64,000 bases of DNA from Kineococcus terrestris (GTDB taxonomy: Bacteria; Actinomycetota; Actinomycetes; Actinomycetales; Kineococcaceae): assembly GCF_041020765.1 (NCBI RefSeq), contig NZ_JBEUEJ010000021.1; one strand, written 5' to 3'. Both the position numbers and the translations under genes were made by a program. Below are positions 32,258 to 41,982 of the stretch, piece after piece. Position 1 is the first letter of the stretch. Each line of letters starts with the position of its first letter. Below the pieces are notes generated by a model. That model was not told the origin of the DNA. It was given only the letters and a program-made list of their open reading frames with translations, and searched no databases.

Positions 32258-33844
32258 GTGGCGCAAGTGCTCACGGAGAGTGACGACGTGTGGCGTGGGA
32301 GCGAGCACGAGCAGCTGGACGCCGAGTCCGGCGGACCGGCCGGCGACCCGCCCGGCACCGACCACGACGGTGACGGCGGCAGCGGTGCGCCGGCGGGCCC
32401 GCCCGGCACCGCGGGCGCCCACCCGGCCTCCGGCCCGCCGTCCCCCCGGCGCGCCCGCGCCCGCTGGGTCCCCGCCCTGCGCCACCGCCTCGTCAGCGCC
32501 CTGGCCCCGGAGGAGGGCGCCGCCGAGCCCGTCGTCGCCGGCCGCCTCACCGAGCGCGAGGCCCTGCAGGTCCTCGACGCCCTCGTGCGCATGGCCGAGG
32601 CGCTGCTGTCCTGCGGCGCCCCCGCCGCCGACGTCACCGCCCTGACCCTGCGCGCCGCCCACGGCGCCGGGCTGGCCAGCACCCAGGTCGACATCACCTT
32701 CACCGCCGTCACCGTCTCCACCGCCGCGGAGGAGCGCCCGCCGCTGACCACCGTGCGCGTCGTGCGGGCGCGCGCCACCGACTACTCGCGCCTGTCGCGC
32801 CTGTACGACCTCGCCCACGCCGCCGGCGACGGCCTGGACGCCGAGGAGGTCACCGCCCGCCTCAAGCGCGTCCTCAGCCAGCGCCGCCGCTACCGCCGCC
32901 GCGTGTCCACGGCCGCCGCCGTCGGCCTGGCCGTCTCCGTCGCCGTCCTCCTCGGCGGCGGCTGGGCCGTCGCGCTGGCCGCCGCCGCGACCACGGCCCT
33001 CATCCAGCTCGTCCTGGCCGCCGCCAACCGCCGCGGCCTGCCCGCCTTCTTCCAGCAGGTCGCCGGCGCCGCGATCGCCACGGCCGTGGCGCTGCTGCTG
33101 CTCGTGTGGGACCCGTTCCTGCCCGAGTGGGTCGGCGGCCTGCGCCCCTCCCTCGTCGTCGGCTCCGGCATCGTCGTCCTGCTGGCCGGGCTGTCCCTCG
33201 TCGGCTCCGCCGAGGACGCCATCTCCGGCTTCTACGTCACCGCCGCCGCGCGCGCCTTCGAGACGGTGCTGCTGACGACGGGCCTGGTCATCGGCATCGC
33301 CGGCAGCCTCGCCCTCGGCCAGCGCGCCGGCATCGGCCTGAACCTGTCGTTCTCGGCCACCGGCGGCTACCCGCTGGCCGTGGAGGCCGCGGCCGCCGGC
33401 TGCGCGGCGCTGACCTGGGCGGTGTCCGGCTACGCCGACGTGCGCGCCGTCGTCCTGTCCGGCCTCGTCGGGGCGCTGGCCTGGCTGACGTTCGCGGCCA
33501 CCAGCGAGCTCGGGTTCGGGGCGCTGGCCGCCACCGGACTGGCCGCCCTCGTCGTCGGGCTGCTCGCCGAGGGCACCGCGTGGCGCTGGGGCGTGCCGGG
33601 CGTCGTGGTCTCCATCTGCGGCATCGTGCCGCTGCTGCCCGGCCTGGCGATCTACCGCGCCATCTACACGCTCGTCGGCGGCGGCACCTCCGCCGGCCTC
33701 GGCCTGCTCGTGGAGGCGCTCGGCACCGCGCTGGCGCTGGCCGCCGGGGTGACGCTGGGGGAGTTCTGCTCCCAGCCGCTGCGCCGGGAGTTCGACCGCG
33801 TCGAGCGGCTGGTGCGCCGGCGCTCGCTCAGCCGCAACTTCTGA
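32258..33844 (+). CDS. Threonine/serine exporter family protein (ThrE-like)
   Basis: Membrane protein of 528 residues. A disordered Gly/Pro/Asp N-terminus (1-75) precedes a soluble ThrE domain (about 95-215) and about ten membrane helices, covering both ThrE parts in one chain as in the Corynebacterium amino-acid exporter. It would export threonine or serine using the membrane gradient. GTG 32258 gives MAQVLTESDD and fits a leaderless promoter. Confidence 0.85.
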   Translation: MAQVLTESDDVWRGSEHEQLDAESGGPAGDPPGTDHDGDGGSGAPAGPPGTAGAHPASGPPSPRRARARWVPALRHRLVSALAPEEGAAEPVVAGRLTEREALQVLDALVRMAEALLSCGAPAADVTALTLRAAHGAGLASTQVDITFTAVTVSTAAEERPPLTTVRVVRARATDYSRLSRLYDLAHAAGDGLDAEEVTARLKRVLSQRRRYRRRVSTAAAVGLAVSVAVLLGGGWAVALAAAATTALIQLVLAAANRRGLPAFFQQVAGAAIATAVALLLLVWDPFLPEWVGGLRPSLVVGSGIVVLLAGLSLVGSAEDAISGFYVTAAARAFETVLLTTGLVIGIAGSLALGQRAGIGLNLSFSATGGYPLAVEAAAAGCAALTWAVSGYADVRAVVLSGLVGALAWLTFAATSELGFGALAATGLAALVVGLLAEGTAWRWGVPGVVVSICGIVPLLPGLAIYRAIYTLVGGGTSAGLGLLVEALGTALALAAGVTLGEFCSQPLRREFDRVERLVRRRSLSRNF

Positions 33845-33862
33845 GCGGCGCCCGGCGGACCC

Positions 33863-34888
33863 TCAGCGGCCGCCCGCGAGCAGCAGGTCGGCCAGCCGGG
33901 CGTCGGACTCCTCCTGCAGCTCCGGGTCGTGCACCGTCGCGGCGACCACCAGCTCCTGCGCGCCCGTGCGCTCCAGCAGGTCCGCCAGGCGCGGGCCCAC
34001 CTCCTCCTCGGTGCCGTGGACCGTGGCCGCCAGCGCCTCCTCGACGGCGCGGCGCTCGCGCCCGGACAGGGCGGCCTCGTCGACCTCGCCGGGGGCCGGC
34101 AGGGGAGGGAACTCCCCGCGGGTGCGCGAGACCGCCAGCGACCACGCCTGCGGCAGCAGCTCGCGCCGCGCCCGCTGCGCGCTGTCGGCGACGAGGACGT
34201 CCAGCAGCAGCCCCGCCCGCGGTGCGCCGGGCCCCGCGAACGCCGCCCGGTAGCCGTCCAGGGCCGCGGCCGTCCCGGCCGGGTCGGCGCCGGCGGGCAC
34301 GACGACGGGCAGCCCCAGCGCCGCCGCCGCGGCCAGCCCCGAGCGGGAGGCCAGCACGACGACCTCCGGCGGCCGCGGCACCGCCGGGCGCACCGTCACC
34401 GGCGAGCGCCCGCGCAGCAGGTCCAGCAGCTCGCGCAGGTCGTCGGCGAACCGGTCGGCGGCCTCCGGCGGCGTGCGCAGCGCCCGGCGCACCGGCGCGG
34501 TGAAGCCCACCGAGCGGCCCACGCCCAGCTCCACCCGGCCCGGGTGCAGGGCCGCCAGCACCGCGAACTGCTCGGCGACCACCAGCGGGGGGTGCTGCGG
34601 CAGCATGACGCCGCCGGAGCCGAGGCGGATCCGCGACGTGGCCGCCCCGACGGCCGCGAGCAGCACCGCCGGTGCCGGGCCGACCACCCCCGGCACGCCG
34701 TGGTGCTCGGCGACCCAGAACCCGTCGTACCCCAGCGCCTCCGCGGCCCGCGCGCGCCGGACCGTCGCGCGCACGGCCGCGGCGTCGTCCGCGCCGGTGC
34801 GGGTGCGCGAGCGGTCCAGCAGCACCAGGCGCGGGCGCGGGTCGGACGGCGTGGACGACGGCGTGGACGACGGCGTGGCGGGGGGCAT
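33863..34888 (-). CDS. Luciferase-like (LLM class) flavin monooxygenase
   Basis: 341-residue member of the bacterial-luciferase-like family, which uses reduced flavin. GYDGFWVAEHHGVPGVVG and RIRLGSGGVMLPQHPPLVVAEQFAVL are strong matches to the LLM subgroup named after MsnO8-type enzymes. Substrate unknown. The start at ATG 34888 gives a Thr/Ser/Pro leader encoded by a three-unit 12-bp repeat (34845-34880); the conserved domain begins at about residue 18. It is divergent from recC. Confidence 0.85.
   Translation of the reverse strand: MPPATPSSTPSSTPSDPRPRLVLLDRSRTRTGADDAAAVRATVRRARAAEALGYDGFWVAEHHGVPGVVGPAPAVLLAAVGAATSRIRLGSGGVMLPQHPPLVVAEQFAVLAALHPGRVELGVGRSVGFTAPVRRALRTPPEAADRFADDLRELLDLLRGRSPVTVRPAVPRPPEVVVLASRSGLAAAAALGLPVVVPAGADPAGTAAALDGYRAAFAGPGAPRAGLLLDVLVADSAQRARRELLPQAWSLAVSRTRGEFPPLPAPGEVDEAALSGRERRAVEEALAATVHGTEEEVGPRLADLLERTGAQELVVAATVHDPELQEESDARLADLLLAGGR
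34845..34880. repeat. 12-bp minisatellite (3 units) in the LLM gene
   Basis: Units of GACGGCGTGGAC on the plus strand (two exact, one variant) encode the repeated STPS leader on the minus strand. The same unit recurs inside recC at 35156-35191. Confidence 0.85.
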
Positions 34889-34963
34889 CACCGGGCGCAA
34901 CGCCCGGCGGGCGCCGGCGCGTCCCGCGGGCGAGCCGTCGCCGGTCGTGTCGGCGACGTCGGC

Positions 34964-34969
34964 TAGACA
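34964..34969 (+). promoter_or_regulatory. Candidate leaderless -10 box of recC
   Basis: TAGACA ends 6 nt before GTG 34976. It lacks the final T of TANNNT but is one of the few AT-containing hexamers in the recC/LLM divergent gap, and no Shine-Dalgarno is visible. Confidence 0.4.
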
Positions 34970-34975
34970 GGGGAC

Positions 34976-37900
34976 GTGCTGCACGTCCACCGCTCCGCGA
35001 GCGCCGACGTCCTCGTCGCCGCCCTCGCGGACCTCCTGCGCGCCCCGGGCGCGGAGCAGGACCCGTTCGCCCCCGAGGTCGTCGCCGTCGGCGCGCGCGG
35101 CACCGAGCGCTGGGTCGCGCAGCGCCTGTCGCACCACCTCGGCGTGAGCGGGGGGGACGGCGCGGACGACGGCGTGGACGACGGCGTCTGCGCCGGCGTC
35201 GCGATGCCGGACCCGGCGCAGCTGCTCGACGACGCCCTGGCCGCCGCCGGGCCCGAGCACGCCGCCGCCGTCGAGGGCTGGCGGTCGTCCGCGGCCACGT
35301 GGCACGTGCTGGAGGTCCTCGACGACCTCGCCGGCCCCGCCGGTGCGGACGAGCGCTTCGCGGTGCTGCGCCACCACCTGCGCCCGGCCGACGGCGGCGG
35401 CCCGCCGCGCGTGCGGCGCCTCGCGGCCGCCGAGCGGATCGCCGGGCTGCTGGCCCGGTACGGCGCGGCCCGCCCGGCCCTGCTGGCCGGCTGGGCGCGC
35501 GGGGAGGACGGCCCGGTGCCCGCCGACCTGCGCTGGCAGCCGGAGCTGTTCCGCCGCGTGCGCGAGCGCGCCGGCGTCCCGCACCCGGCCGAGCTGCTCG
35601 GCCCCGCCTGCGAGCGGCTGCGCGCCGACCCCGGCGCGTCCGCCCTGCCCGAACGGTTCAGCGTCCTGGCCGTCACCCGGCTGGCGGCCGCGCGCCTGGC
35701 GGTGCTGGCCGCGCTCGCCGAGCACCGCGAGGCGCACCTGTGGCTGCACCACCCCAGCCCGGCGCTGTGGGAGGCCGTGCGCGCGGGCCTCGGCGCTCCC
35801 GGCGGTGTCCCGGTGCGCCGCGCCGAGCGCGAGGAGGCCGACCAGCGCGCCGCGCGCCACCCGCTGCTGCTGTCCCTGGCCCGCGACGTGCGCGAGCTGC
35901 AGGTGCGGCTGGCGCTGGCCGCCCCCGGCCACGCGGACGTCCCGCACGACGAGCCCGTCGCACCGGCCGCCTCGCCGGCCCTGTCGCCGGACGCGCCGCT
36001 GCTGGCGCGGCTGCGGGCGCAGCTGGCCGCCGACGAGGTGCCCGCCGACCCGCCGCCGCCGGCCCCGGGCGACCGGTCCGTGCAGGTGCACGCCTGCCAC
36101 GGGCGCGCCCGGCAGGTGGAGGTGCTGCGCGAGGTGCTGCTGGGCCTGCTGGCCGACGACCCGACGCTGCAGCCGCGCGACGTCGTCGTCCTGTGCCCGG
36201 ACGTGGAGGTCTTCGCGCCCCTGGTGGCTGCCGTGTTCGGGACCGGCAGCCACCCCGGCGCCGCCCTGCGGGTCACCGTCGCCGACCGCTCGCCGCTGCA
36301 GACCAACCCGCTGCTGGGGGTGGCCACCCGCCTGCTCGCGCTGGCCGGCGGCCGCGTCGGCGCCACCGAGGTCCTCGACCTGGCCGGGCTGGAGCCCGTG
36401 CGCCTGCGCTTCGGCCTGGACGACGACGCCCTGGAGGGCCTGCGGGACTGGACGGTCGGCGCGGGCGTGCACTGGGGGCTGGGCGCCGGGCACCGCGACG
36501 CCTGGCAGCTGGGCCACCTCGCGCAGGGTTCCTGGCGCGCGGGGCTGGACCGCCTGCTGACGGGCGTCGCGGTCGGCGGCGCCGAGGACGGCGGGCTGCT
36601 GCTGGCCGGCGGCGACGGGGCCGTCGTGCCCCTGGACGACGTGGAGTCCAGCCGGGTCGAGCTGGCCGGCGTGTTCGCCGAGCTGCTGGACCGCCTGGAG
36701 ACCGCCGTGCTGGACCTGTCGGGCGCGCGGCCCGTCGCCGACTGGTGCGACGCGCTGGCCGCGGCGGTCCTCGCGCTGACCGACGTGCCCCGCGACGGCG
36801 CCTGGCAGCAGGCGCAGCTGCGGCGCGAGCTGGCCGCCGTGCGCGACGAGTCCGCGCGCGCCGGCAGCGCGCCGGTGACGCTGGCCGACGTCACCGCCCT
36901 GCTCACCGCCCGCTTCGCGGGCCGCCCGCAGCGCGCCGGGTTCCGCACCGGCGCGGTCACCGTCTGCACGATGGTGCCGATGCGCGCCGTGCCGCACCGC
37001 GTCGTGGTGCTGCTCGGCCTGGACGACGGGGCCTTCCCCCGCGTCGTGCGCCCCGACGCCGACGACCTGCTGGCCCGCGACCCGCACGTGGGCGACCGCG
37101 ACCCGCGCAGCGAGGACCGCCAGGTGCTCCTGGACGCCGTCGGCGCCGCCGGCCAGCACCTCGTCGTCCTGCACAGCGGCTGCGACGTGCGCACCGGAGC
37201 CCCGGTGCCGCCCGCGGTGCCGGTCGGGGAGCTGCTGGACGCCCTCGACGCCTGCGCCACCGTCCCCGGCGGCCGGGTCCGCGACCGCGTCCTCGTCCAG
37301 CACCCGCTGCAGCCGACCGATCCGCGCAACTTCGTGCCCGGCGCCCTGGGCGCCGACCGCGCCGTCAGCTTCGACACCGCCGCCCACGCCGGCGCCCGGG
37401 CCGCCCAGCTGCCCCCGCGGCCGGTGCCCGCCCTGCTGCCGGCCGCCCTGCCGCCCCCGGGCGAGGACGAGCTGCGCGACCTCGACCTCGACGCGCTCGT
37501 GCAGTTCTGGCAGCACCCCGTGCGCGGGCTGCTGCGCCAGCGCCTGGAGGTCGGCGCGGCCGCGCGCGAGGAGGGTCCCGAGGACGCCCTGCCCGTGGCG
37601 CTGGACGGCCTGCGCGAGTGGGCGGTGGGGGACCGGGTGCTGCGCGCCCGGCTCGCCGGTACCGGGCAGGCCCGCGTCGCGCAGCTGGAGCGGGCCCGCG
37701 GGGACCTGCCGCCCGGTCTGCTGGGCACCGCCGTGCTGCGCCGGGTGGGCGAGCGCGCCGACCGGATCGCCGCCGCGGCGGCCGCGTGGGCGCCCGCGGC
37801 GGGGTCGCCGTCCTCGGTGGACGTCGAGGTCGACCTGCCCGGCGGCACCCGCCTGACCGGCGCGGTGCGCGGGGTGCGGGAGGTGGCCGGGGCCGCGGCG

Positions 37901-38446
37901 GGGGACGTGCCGGGCCCGGTCGCCCTGACCATCACGTACTCCTCGGTGCGCGCCAAGCAGCGGCTGCGCGCGTGGGTGGAGCTGCTGGCGCTGTCCGCCG
38001 CCCACGCGGACCGGTCGTGGACCGCCGTCGTGGTCGGCCGCGGCGACCGCGACGGCGTGAGCACCACCGCGTTCGGCCCGGTGCCCGCCGGGGTGGCGCG
38101 CGAGCTGCTGGCCGACCTGGTCGCCCTGCGCCGGGTCGGCCTGTGCGTGCCGCTGCCCGCGCCGGTCGCCACCGCCGGCGCCTACGCGGCCGCCCGCGCC
38201 CGCGGCACGTCCACCGCCGCGTGCGAGGCCCTGGCCGCCAAGGAGTGGGTCTCGGGCTACGGCTGGCCGCGCGAGGACGCCGACGAGGAGCACCGCCTGG
38301 TCTGGGGCGAGTCCGCGCCGTTCACCGCGCTGCGCGACTGGCGCCCGCCGCCGGACGCCCCGCCCGGCACGCCCGGCGGCTTCGACGAGCTGTGCCGGCG
38401 CGTGTGGCAGCCGCTGCTGCGCACCCAGCGGACGTGGGCCGCGTGA
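34976..38446 (+). CDS. recC: Exodeoxyribonuclease V gamma subunit, RecC
   Basis: 1156-residue RecC, the subunit that holds the split DNA and scans for the regulatory Chi-like sequence in RecBCD. Its length is close to the E. coli protein. Segments typical of RecC are ARGTERWVAQRLSHHLG near the N-terminus, ADRSPLQTNPLLG, and MVPMRAVPHRVVVLLGLDDGAFPR. It heads recC-recB-recD, with GTGA overlaps between all three. A 12-bp repeat encodes a DDGV-rich loop near residues 60-72. Confidence 0.95.
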   Translation: MLHVHRSASADVLVAALADLLRAPGAEQDPFAPEVVAVGARGTERWVAQRLSHHLGVSGGDGADDGVDDGVCAGVAMPDPAQLLDDALAAAGPEHAAAVEGWRSSAATWHVLEVLDDLAGPAGADERFAVLRHHLRPADGGGPPRVRRLAAAERIAGLLARYGAARPALLAGWARGEDGPVPADLRWQPELFRRVRERAGVPHPAELLGPACERLRADPGASALPERFSVLAVTRLAAARLAVLAALAEHREAHLWLHHPSPALWEAVRAGLGAPGGVPVRRAEREEADQRAARHPLLLSLARDVRELQVRLALAAPGHADVPHDEPVAPAASPALSPDAPLLARLRAQLAADEVPADPPPPAPGDRSVQVHACHGRARQVEVLREVLLGLLADDPTLQPRDVVVLCPDVEVFAPLVAAVFGTGSHPGAALRVTVADRSPLQTNPLLGVATRLLALAGGRVGATEVLDLAGLEPVRLRFGLDDDALEGLRDWTVGAGVHWGLGAGHRDAWQLGHLAQGSWRAGLDRLLTGVAVGGAEDGGLLLAGGDGAVVPLDDVESSRVELAGVFAELLDRLETAVLDLSGARPVADWCDALAAAVLALTDVPRDGAWQQAQLRRELAAVRDESARAGSAPVTLADVTALLTARFAGRPQRAGFRTGAVTVCTMVPMRAVPHRVVVLLGLDDGAFPRVVRPDADDLLARDPHVGDRDPRSEDRQVLLDAVGAAGQHLVVLHSGCDVRTGAPVPPAVPVGELLDALDACATVPGGRVRDRVLVQHPLQPTDPRNFVPGALGADRAVSFDTAAHAGARAAQLPPRPVPALLPAALPPPGEDELRDLDLDALVQFWQHPVRGLLRQRLEVGAAAREEGPEDALPVALDGLREWAVGDRVLRARLAGTGQARVAQLERARGDLPPGLLGTAVLRRVGERADRIAAAAAAWAPAAGSPSSVDVEVDLPGGTRLTGAVRGVREVAGAAAGDVPGPVALTITYSSVRAKQRLRAWVELLALSAAHADRSWTAVVVGRGDRDGVSTTAFGPVPAGVARELLADLVALRRVGLCVPLPAPVATAGAYAAARARGTSTAACEALAAKEWVSGYGWPREDADEEHRLVWGESAPFTALRDWRPPPDAPPGTPGGFDELCRRVWQPLLRTQRTWAA
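35156..35191 (+). repeat. 12-bp coding minisatellite (3 units) in recC
   Basis: Three units related to GACGGCGTGGAC encode DGADDGVDDGV in an N-terminal loop of RecC. The middle unit is identical to the repeat 276 bp upstream in the divergent gene. Confidence 0.85.
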
Positions 38447-41400
38447 GCGCCGGCACGACCGCGGCCGCGCCCGGTGACCTGTCGGGGGGCCTGGCGGGGG
38501 ACGTCCCGGTGTTCGACCTGACCGGGCCGCTGCCGCGGGGCACCACCGTCCTGGAGGCCAGCGCCGGCACCGGCAAGACGTACACGATCGCCGGGCTCGT
38601 CACCCGCTACGTCGCCGAGGGCGCCGCCCGGGTCGAGGAGCTGCTGGTCGTCACCTTCGGCCGCGCCGCCACCGGGGAGCTGCGCAGCCGCGTGCGCGAG
38701 CGCCTGGTCGCCGCCCGCGACGCCTTGGCCGACCCCGCCGCCGCCCGCGGGCACCGCGACCCGGTGGTGCGCGCGCTCGCGCAGCCGGCCCCGGGCGCCG
38801 CAGGCGCCGCGGGCGACGCGGGCGACGCGGGCGACGCGGAGGTCGCGCGGCGGCGCGCGCGGCTGGCGGCGGCCGTGGCCTCCTTCGACGCGGCGACCGT
38901 CGCGACCCTGCACCAGTTCTGCCAGCAGGTCCTGGGCGGGCTGGGCACCGGCGCGCACGTCGACCCCGGCGCCACCCTGGTGGAGGACCTGTCCGACGTC
39001 CTGGAGCAGGTCTGCGACGACCTGTACCTGCGCTTCGCCGGCTACGCCGAGCGCACCGGCGCCGCGGGCGTCCCCTTCGACCGCGACGCCGCGCTGGCCG
39101 TGGCGCGCGCCGCCGTCGCCCACCCCGGCGCGCGGCTGGAACCGGCGGCGCGCGTGCCCGGCTCGCCCGCGGACCTGCGGGTGCGCTTCGCCGCGGCCGT
39201 GCGCGCGGAGGTGCAGCGGCGCAAGGAGTCCCAGCGGGCGCTGAGCTTCGACGACCTGCTCGCGCTGCTGGGCGGGGCCCTGGCCGACCCGGTGACCGGG
39301 CCCGTGGCGCGCGAGCGGCTGCGCAGCCGCTACCGCGTCGTGCTGGTCGACGAGTTCCAGGACACCGACGGCGTGCAGTGGGAGGTGCTGCGCCGGGCGT
39401 TCCACGGGCACGTGCCGCTGGTGCTCATCGGGGACCCGAAGCAGGCGATCTACGCCTTCCGCGGCGCGGACGTGCGCACCTACCTCGAGGCCGCGGGCGC
39501 CGCCGACGCCCGCGCCACCCTGGGCACGAACTTCCGCAGCGACCCGGCCCTGCTGGAGGGCGTGCAGGGCCTGCTGCGCGGAGCGGTGCTGGGCGAGGAG
39601 GGCATCGTCGTGCGCGAGGTGCGCGCCGCGCACGCGGTCGCGGCGCTGCTGCCCGAGGACCCGGCGCCGGTCCAGCTGCGCGTGCTGCCCCGCACCGGGC
39701 TGCCCACCACCCGCGCCCAGGGCCTGCCCGCGGTGGGCGCGGTGCGCGCCGCGGTCGCCGCGGACGTCGCCGAGCAGGTGGTGGACGTGCTCACCTCCGG
39801 CGCGCGGGTGCGCCGCCCCCGCGACGACGCCGCCGCCCGGTCGCGGCCGCTGACCCCCGGCGAGGTGGCCGTCCTCGTGCGCACCCGCCCGCAGGCGGTC
39901 CTCGTGCAGGAGGCGCTGCGCCGGCGCGGGGTGCCGTGCGTGCTGGCCCGCGGGCCGAGCGTGTTCGGCACGCCCGCGGCGCGGGACTGGCTGTGCCTGC
40001 TGGAGGCCCTGGAGCAGCCCCACCGGGCGCCCCGGGTGCGCCGGCTGGCGCTGTCGTCGTTCGTCGGCGCCGACGCCGCGCGGCTGGCCGCCGACGGCGC
40101 CGCGCTGACCGACGTGCAGGCCGAGCGGTTGCGCGCGTGGGCGCCGGTGCTGGCCGCGCGCGGGGTGGCCGGGCTGTTCGCCGCGGTGGCCGAGGAGCAG
40201 CGGCTGGCCGAGCGGCTGCTGGCCGTCGAGGGCGGTGAGCGGCTGCTGACCGACCTGCGGCACATCGCCGAGACCCTGCACGCCGAGGCGCTGCGGCTGG
40301 GCCTGGGCCTGGCCAGCCTGCTGTCGTGGCTGCGCGCGCGCGTCGAGGAGGCGGCCGGCGACCTGGACCAGGAGCGCTCGCGCCGCCTGGACACCGACCG
40401 GGCGGCCGTGCAGGTCGCGACCGTGCACGCCAGCAAGGGCCTGGAGTTCGAGGTCGTCCTCGTCCCGTTCGCCTGGGACGAGCCGTCCGGCGGCCCGCGC
40501 GACCGCCTGCCGGTGGCCCACGGCCCCGACGGCGCCCGCGTCCTGCACGTCGGCGGGCCCGGCAGCCCCGGGCTGGCCGAGGTCTGCGCGGCCGAGGACG
40601 CCGAGCAGGCCGGGGAGGAGCTGCGGCTGCTGTACGTGGCGCTGACCCGCGCGGTCTCGCGCCTGCACGTGTGGTGGGCGCCGGCCTCGACGACCCCGGG
40701 CAGCCCGCTGCACCGGCTGCTGCTCGCCGACGACCCGGCGCACCCGCCGCGGACGCTGCCGGTGCCGGGCGACGGGGAGGTGCTGGCCCGCCTCGGCGCC
40801 TGCGCGCGCCCCGGCTCCGGAGTGCGGGTGGTGCCCGTCGACCCGCCCGGCACCGCGACGTACACGCCGCCGCGCGAGGAGGTCGCGGCCCTGGCGCCCG
40901 CCTCCTTCGACCGCGACCTCGACACGACGTGGCGGCGGACCTCCTACTCGGGCCTGACCCGCGCCGCGCACGAGGCCGCCCACCCGGCCGGCGGCGCGCC
41001 GGGCCTCCTGCCGGCCACGTCCCCGCGGCCGGTCCCGTCCGTCGCCAGCGAGGTCGAGCGCGGTGCCCGCGACGACGAGGGCGACGTCGAGGACGCCGGC
41101 ACCGCCGCCCGCCCCGCCGGCGCCCGGGAGGAGGCGTGGCACGCCGTGCCGTCCCCGATGGCCGACCTGCCCGGCGGCGCGGGCTTCGGCACGGTCGTGC
41201 ACGGCGTGCTGGAGCACTTCGACCCCGCCGCGCCCGACCGCCGCGCCCACCTGGCCGCCCTGGCCCGCGCCCAGGACGCCGGCGCGCTCGCCGAGCCGTT
41301 GGCCGACGCGCTGCCCGCCGCCCTGGCCACCCCGCTGGGCCCGCTCGCCGGCGGCGTCGCCTGGCAGGACGTCCCCGTGGCCGACCGCCTCGCCGAGCTG

Positions 41401-41982
41401 GAGTTCGAGCTGCCGCTGGCCGGCGGGGACCGCGCCGGCGGGCGCCCGGGCGCGGACGGGCCGCCGCGCCTGGGCGAGGTCGCCGGCCTGCTGCGCCGCC
41501 ACCTGGGCGCCGACGACCCCGTGCGCCCCTACGCCGAGGCGCTCCAGGAGCCGGTGCTGGCCGCCGAGGTGGTCTCCGGCTACCTCACCGGCTCGATCGA
41601 CGCCGTGCTGCGGCGGGGGGCGGGCGCCTCGGCGCGCTACCTCGTCGTCGACCACAAGACCAACCGGCTGGCCGGGCCCGGGGAGGCGCTCACCGCCTGG
41701 CACTACCGCCGCGCCGCGCTCGACGAGGCCGTGCGTGAGGCGCACTACCCGCTGCAGGCGCTGCTGTACTGCGTGGCGCTGCACCGCTTCCTGCGCTGGC
41801 GCCAGCCCGGCTACGACCCGGAGGTCCACCTGGGCGGGGTGCTGTACCTGTTCCTGCGGGGCATGTGCGGGCCCGGCGTGGAGGCCGAGCCCGGCCAGGC
41901 GCCGCCCGGGGTGTGGTCGTGGCGACCGCCCGCGGCCCTCGTGCTGGACCTGTCCGACCTGCTCGCCGGGAGGCGCCCGTGA
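38443..41982 (+). CDS. recB: Exodeoxyribonuclease V beta subunit, RecB
   Basis: 1179-residue helicase-nuclease of RecBCD. The UvrD-like helicase has Walker A ASAGTGKTYT (about residues 40-49), DEFQDTD (Walker B, about 303-309), GDPKQAIYAFRG, and the late ATVHASKGLEFEVV and LLYVALTRA motifs. The C-terminal nuclease domain has GSIDAVLRR and VVDHKTNRL with the catalytic Asp and Lys. Its length matches E. coli RecB. GTG 38443 overlaps the recC stop. It also carries a GDA 9-bp repeat in a loop (38812-38838). Confidence 0.96.
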   Translation: MSAGTTAAAPGDLSGGLAGDVPVFDLTGPLPRGTTVLEASAGTGKTYTIAGLVTRYVAEGAARVEELLVVTFGRAATGELRSRVRERLVAARDALADPAAARGHRDPVVRALAQPAPGAAGAAGDAGDAGDAEVARRRARLAAAVASFDAATVATLHQFCQQVLGGLGTGAHVDPGATLVEDLSDVLEQVCDDLYLRFAGYAERTGAAGVPFDRDAALAVARAAVAHPGARLEPAARVPGSPADLRVRFAAAVRAEVQRRKESQRALSFDDLLALLGGALADPVTGPVARERLRSRYRVVLVDEFQDTDGVQWEVLRRAFHGHVPLVLIGDPKQAIYAFRGADVRTYLEAAGAADARATLGTNFRSDPALLEGVQGLLRGAVLGEEGIVVREVRAAHAVAALLPEDPAPVQLRVLPRTGLPTTRAQGLPAVGAVRAAVAADVAEQVVDVLTSGARVRRPRDDAAARSRPLTPGEVAVLVRTRPQAVLVQEALRRRGVPCVLARGPSVFGTPAARDWLCLLEALEQPHRAPRVRRLALSSFVGADAARLAADGAALTDVQAERLRAWAPVLAARGVAGLFAAVAEEQRLAERLLAVEGGERLLTDLRHIAETLHAEALRLGLGLASLLSWLRARVEEAAGDLDQERSRRLDTDRAAVQVATVHASKGLEFEVVLVPFAWDEPSGGPRDRLPVAHGPDGARVLHVGGPGSPGLAEVCAAEDAEQAGEELRLLYVALTRAVSRLHVWWAPASTTPGSPLHRLLLADDPAHPPRTLPVPGDGEVLARLGACARPGSGVRVVPVDPPGTATYTPPREEVAALAPASFDRDLDTTWRRTSYSGLTRAAHEAAHPAGGAPGLLPATSPRPVPSVASEVERGARDDEGDVEDAGTAARPAGAREEAWHAVPSPMADLPGGAGFGTVVHGVLEHFDPAAPDRRAHLAALARAQDAGALAEPLADALPAALATPLGPLAGGVAWQDVPVADRLAELEFELPLAGGDRAGGRPGADGPPRLGEVAGLLRRHLGADDPVRPYAEALQEPVLAAEVVSGYLTGSIDAVLRRGAGASARYLVVDHKTNRLAGPGEALTAWHYRRAALDEAVREAHYPLQALLYCVALHRFLRWRQPGYDPEVHLGGVLYLFLRGMCGPGVEAEPGQAPPGVWSWRPPAALVLDLSDLLAGRRP
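38812..38838 (+). repeat. 9-bp coding minisatellite (3 units) in recB
   Basis: Three identical GGCGACGCG units encode GDAGDAGDA in a surface loop between helicase motifs. Confidence 0.8.

Noticed and set aside
33863..38293. A 1476-codon open frame antisense to recC
   Set aside because: It is a GC-composition shadow of recC: its translation over that stretch is low-complexity Ala/Arg/Gly/Gln. Only its final 341 codons (33863-34888) encode a recognisable protein.
38257..41829. A 1190-codon open frame antisense to recB
   Set aside because: The translation has no domain and is biased to Arg, Gln, Gly and His, while the opposite strand is clearly recB.
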